Below are positions 62,395 through 64,000 of a stretch of 64,000 nucleotides of DNA, one piece after another. A model generated the notes under the pieces. The model was not told the DNA's origin and searched no databases. It saw only the letters and a list, made by a program, of their open reading frames with translations. This DNA is from Pomphorhynchus laevis (Eukaryota > Acanthocephala > Palaeacanthocephala > Echinorhynchida > Pomphorhynchidae). Every line of letters begins with the position of its first letter. Position 1 is the stretch's first letter. Where the stretch lies: contig WNNJ02003300.1 of NCBI GenBank assembly GCA_012934845.2, positions 512,706 to 576,705 of the forward strand. Reading direction: 5' to 3'. A program made the position numbers and the translations under genes.

Positions 62395-62939
62395 TGACAG
62401 CGGGTCCCCTGTGTAAAACCCTCTTGGGATCTCATTGTTTCACCGTCAATTATCATAGTGGGATCATCATGATACGTGTTTGTTAAAATGTTAACTAGTG
62501 GAAGACACACACTACTCATATTAGTCAAAGCAAGTTTTCTATTAACGCGATTGAACGCGTTGTCAGCGTCTATAAGCAGCAATCATTTGTTATTCTGTTC
62601 AAATAAACACGACCGAATGCACCGAACCACATACTCCCGGCCACAACGTTCTCCCGCACATAATTGTGTATTTACTGCAACTGATTGTATGTGCATATAA
62701 ATCGTTCTAATGACGACTTTGGCCATTATCCTACGATATACTTCGCCAATCCCGATTGGCCTAATTCCATCAAACTTTTCTAAGGCAATCAACCTTGAGG
62801 CAACCAAAGCTACAGTTGATTCTCGTGGAACAATTTCAGAGGCTAAACGTCTTGTCATACCCGCTAATGCCTCGGCCAGCTTATCAGAATATAAATTAAT
62901 TGTATCAAATAAATTAATTGTATAAATTAATTTATACAT
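60793..62939 (-). mobile_element. RLE-type LINE, lineage B copy B4
   Basis: Reads on the - strand from 62939 (LASEIVPRESTVALVASRLI, DGIRPIGIGEVYRRIMAKVV) through RT motif A (LLLIDADNAFNRVNRKLAL, 62582-62361) to the long frame 62394-60793. Frame changes occur near 62580 and 62400. Its 3' part has AAGGTTGCCCGCAAATGGGC (60822-60841), the lineage B end motif. Its 5' side is cut by a Naiad end fragment at about 62940. Confidence 0.83.
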
Positions 62940-63088
62940 ATAAATTAATTGTATCAGAATTATGATTCGAGTTTATCAGGAGGAACTGCTATGTTATCAG
63001 GTTTTTACCCTATTCCTCGATCAAACATAGCAGCGGGGCCAAATATATGCTAATGACGTATTTCCTCTGATAAATCTAATCAGCTAAC
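62940..63088 (-). mobile_element. Naiad terminal motif fragment
   Basis: CAGGAGGAACTGCTATGTTA to TGACGTATTTCCTCTGATAA (62977-63072) is the terminal motif in - orientation, with GGGGCC-side changes (TTTTTACCC in place of TTTCGGCCCC). It runs directly into CTAATCAGCTAACTC, the typical outer end sequence, so the internal AT-rich zone is missing. Confidence 0.72.
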
Positions 63089-63090
63089 TC

Positions 63091-63126
63091 TGTGCCGTTT
63101 CATCATTGTTTAGACTCGTCAGTACC
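63091..63126 (-). ncRNA. Candidate hammerhead ribozyme core (left arm)
   Basis: On the - strand CTGACGA (63122-63116) is followed by GTC, an eight-base loop, GAT and GAAA (63101-63098). The changes from the right arm (T to C in the variable core position and C to T in stem II giving a G-U pair) are compatible with a functional core. Confidence 0.4.
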
Positions 63127-63250
63127 GTATACAACCACTGCTGAATGCAGAAATGATATAATATCACAAATATGACATATCACATTCATAAATCATTGTA
63201 AGTTTACGTAGCCGTCTACCGGTCCTCTCTGCATCCAGCAGTGAAGGTAT

Positions 63251-63292
63251 CCAGTACTGATGAGTCTAAACAATGACGAAACGGCACAGCGT
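63251..63292 (+). ncRNA. Candidate hammerhead ribozyme core (right arm)
   Basis: CTGATGA (63257-63263) is followed by GTC, an eight-base loop, GAC (63275-63277) and GAAA (63278-63281). This is the exact hammerhead order: core strand, stem II, GAAA. ACG-GCACAG-CGT-T after it could form a short stem III with a GTT cleavage triplet at 63290-63293. Stem I pairing across the cut is not evident from the flanks. Confidence 0.45.
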
Positions 63293-63375
63293 TAGGCTGT
63301 GTTTGTTTTCTATCGCTTTCAGCAAACCATCACTGACGTCATAATTTGCTGAAAATGAGAATTATTGACTTTAAA

Positions 63376-64000
63376 TTTATTTTTAATATAAATACATACG
63401 ATTTTAGTACGCTTTATACAAATCTAGATTTAGTAGATATTAAAGAAGCGTTAGTAAAATTAATTAACCTTATATTCGGAAAAAGATATACATATATATG
63501 TTATAATAATTATAACGCCTATCTAACAAAAATTAAACCATCAAATAAATATAAATATATGGATAAAATTGAATTAATAGAATCCTTAAATATTTTGATA
63601 AATCAAAATTATTAAAAAGTAGGGACATCTATATTTAGACAAGTAAAAGGTGTTCCAATGGGTGGTAATAGTAGCCTAATTATAGCTGACTTGTTTTTAA
63701 GCTTTATAGAATATGAATTTGTTCATAACTGTGTAAAAACTTAATCTAAACAATATAAATATATGAAATATATGTTTCGATACATTGATGATATATGTGT
63801 ATTTAATTCTAATAATTTTATTCAATTAGTGAGCACATTTATCCAGAAAGCCTTATTCTTAACAAAACCAATATTAATGATAAAAAGGTGTATATCTAGA
63901 TATGAACATTAAATTAACATTAACTAAAACTACTATTAATTTATATCGTAAAGATGACATATTTAAATTTACAAGAAACATATTTTTGCATGAGCATTCA
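63376..64000 (+). mobile_element. Naiad RT fragment, running off the window
   Basis: Starts within the RT at [15 protein letters not shown], continues with [38 protein letters not shown] and [16 protein letters not shown]. In-frame stops (after NILINQNY and after HNCVKT) and small indels near 63820 and 63885 show it is dead. It matches 7610-8245 of the nearly complete Naiad in inverse orientation. The 5' truncation point is at about 63376. Confidence 0.85.

Larger units (their letters stand above)
63083..63300. mobile_element. Small inverted-repeat element with hammerhead-like cores in both arms
   Basis: Two arms of about 65-75 bp are inverse copies. Left: TGTGCCGTTTCATCATTG then TTTAGACTCGTCAGTACCG. 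Right: GTACTGATGAGTCTAAACAA then TGACGAAACGGCACAGC. They frame about 70 bp of AT-rich sequence. No transposase is encoded. It lies between two Naiad pieces. The flanks GCTAACTC and GTTAGGC are partly inverse as well. It may be a MITE or a ribozyme-bearing retroelement derivative. Confidence 0.7.

Overview
This is a eukaryotic, AT-rich stretch from an invertebrate animal, most likely an arthropod (inferred). Three conserved nuclear genes lie on the + strand, two of them with tiny introns of 49 and 52 bp. Almost everything else is a dense, nested collection of transposable elements: LINEs of several clades, Penelope-like elements, a Merlin DNA transposon, a short-LTR Gypsy element, SINEs and small inverted-repeat elements. 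No bacterial signatures are present.

Host genes: (1) 1189-3573 is a CHERP orthologue (SURP, CID, SR-rich and G-patch regions) in one uninterrupted frame. (2) 4110-16292 is a UBXN6/UBXD1 orthologue (p97/VCP cofactor with PUB and UBX domains) in three exons, 4110-4317, 4370-4440 and 15303-16292; the second intron is about 10.9 kb. (3) 58002-58440 is mitochondrial ribosomal protein mL41 (MRPL41) in two exons with a 49-bp intron.

UBXN6 intron 2 (4441-15302) is a repeat nursery. It contains a nearly complete Naiad-type (permuted) Penelope-like element on the - strand at about 7045-9960, whose GIY-YIG nuclease region lies upstream of the RT, plus truncated relatives and terminal motifs. It also contains a 1.9-kb array of 359-bp satellite units arranged as two inverted arms (10048-11931), a decayed canonical Penelope fragment and a small inverted-repeat element.

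Region 16.3-57.3 kb is a transposon island. An I/R1/jockey-like LINE (17.4-25.9 kb) is split by an L2-like LINE (19.7-24.07 kb) with 5' tandem monomers; a second L2-like copy lies at 42.3-45.8 kb. Several LINEs with restriction-like endonuclease (RLE) domains lie on the - strand (27.9-31.8, 48.1-52.5 and 60.8-62.9 kb). CR1-like LINEs lie at 1-494, 46.3-48.1 and 52.8-57.25 kb, the last split by a Naiad fragment. A three-LTR tandem Mag-like Gypsy element (33747-39086, 80-bp LTRs) sits inside a Merlin remnant with one shared 5-bp target duplication. A SINE with a clear 17-bp duplication lies at 39869-40035.

The 3' end (59.3-64 kb) holds more Naiad pieces in both orientations, another RLE LINE, and a roughly 210-bp inverted-repeat element whose two arms each carry a hammerhead-ribozyme-like core. 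The leads most worth testing are the candidate self-cleaving or structured RNAs: hammerhead-like cores in the small inverted-repeat element, a related pattern in the intronic satellite, and a conserved pseudoknot-capable motif at Naiad ends.
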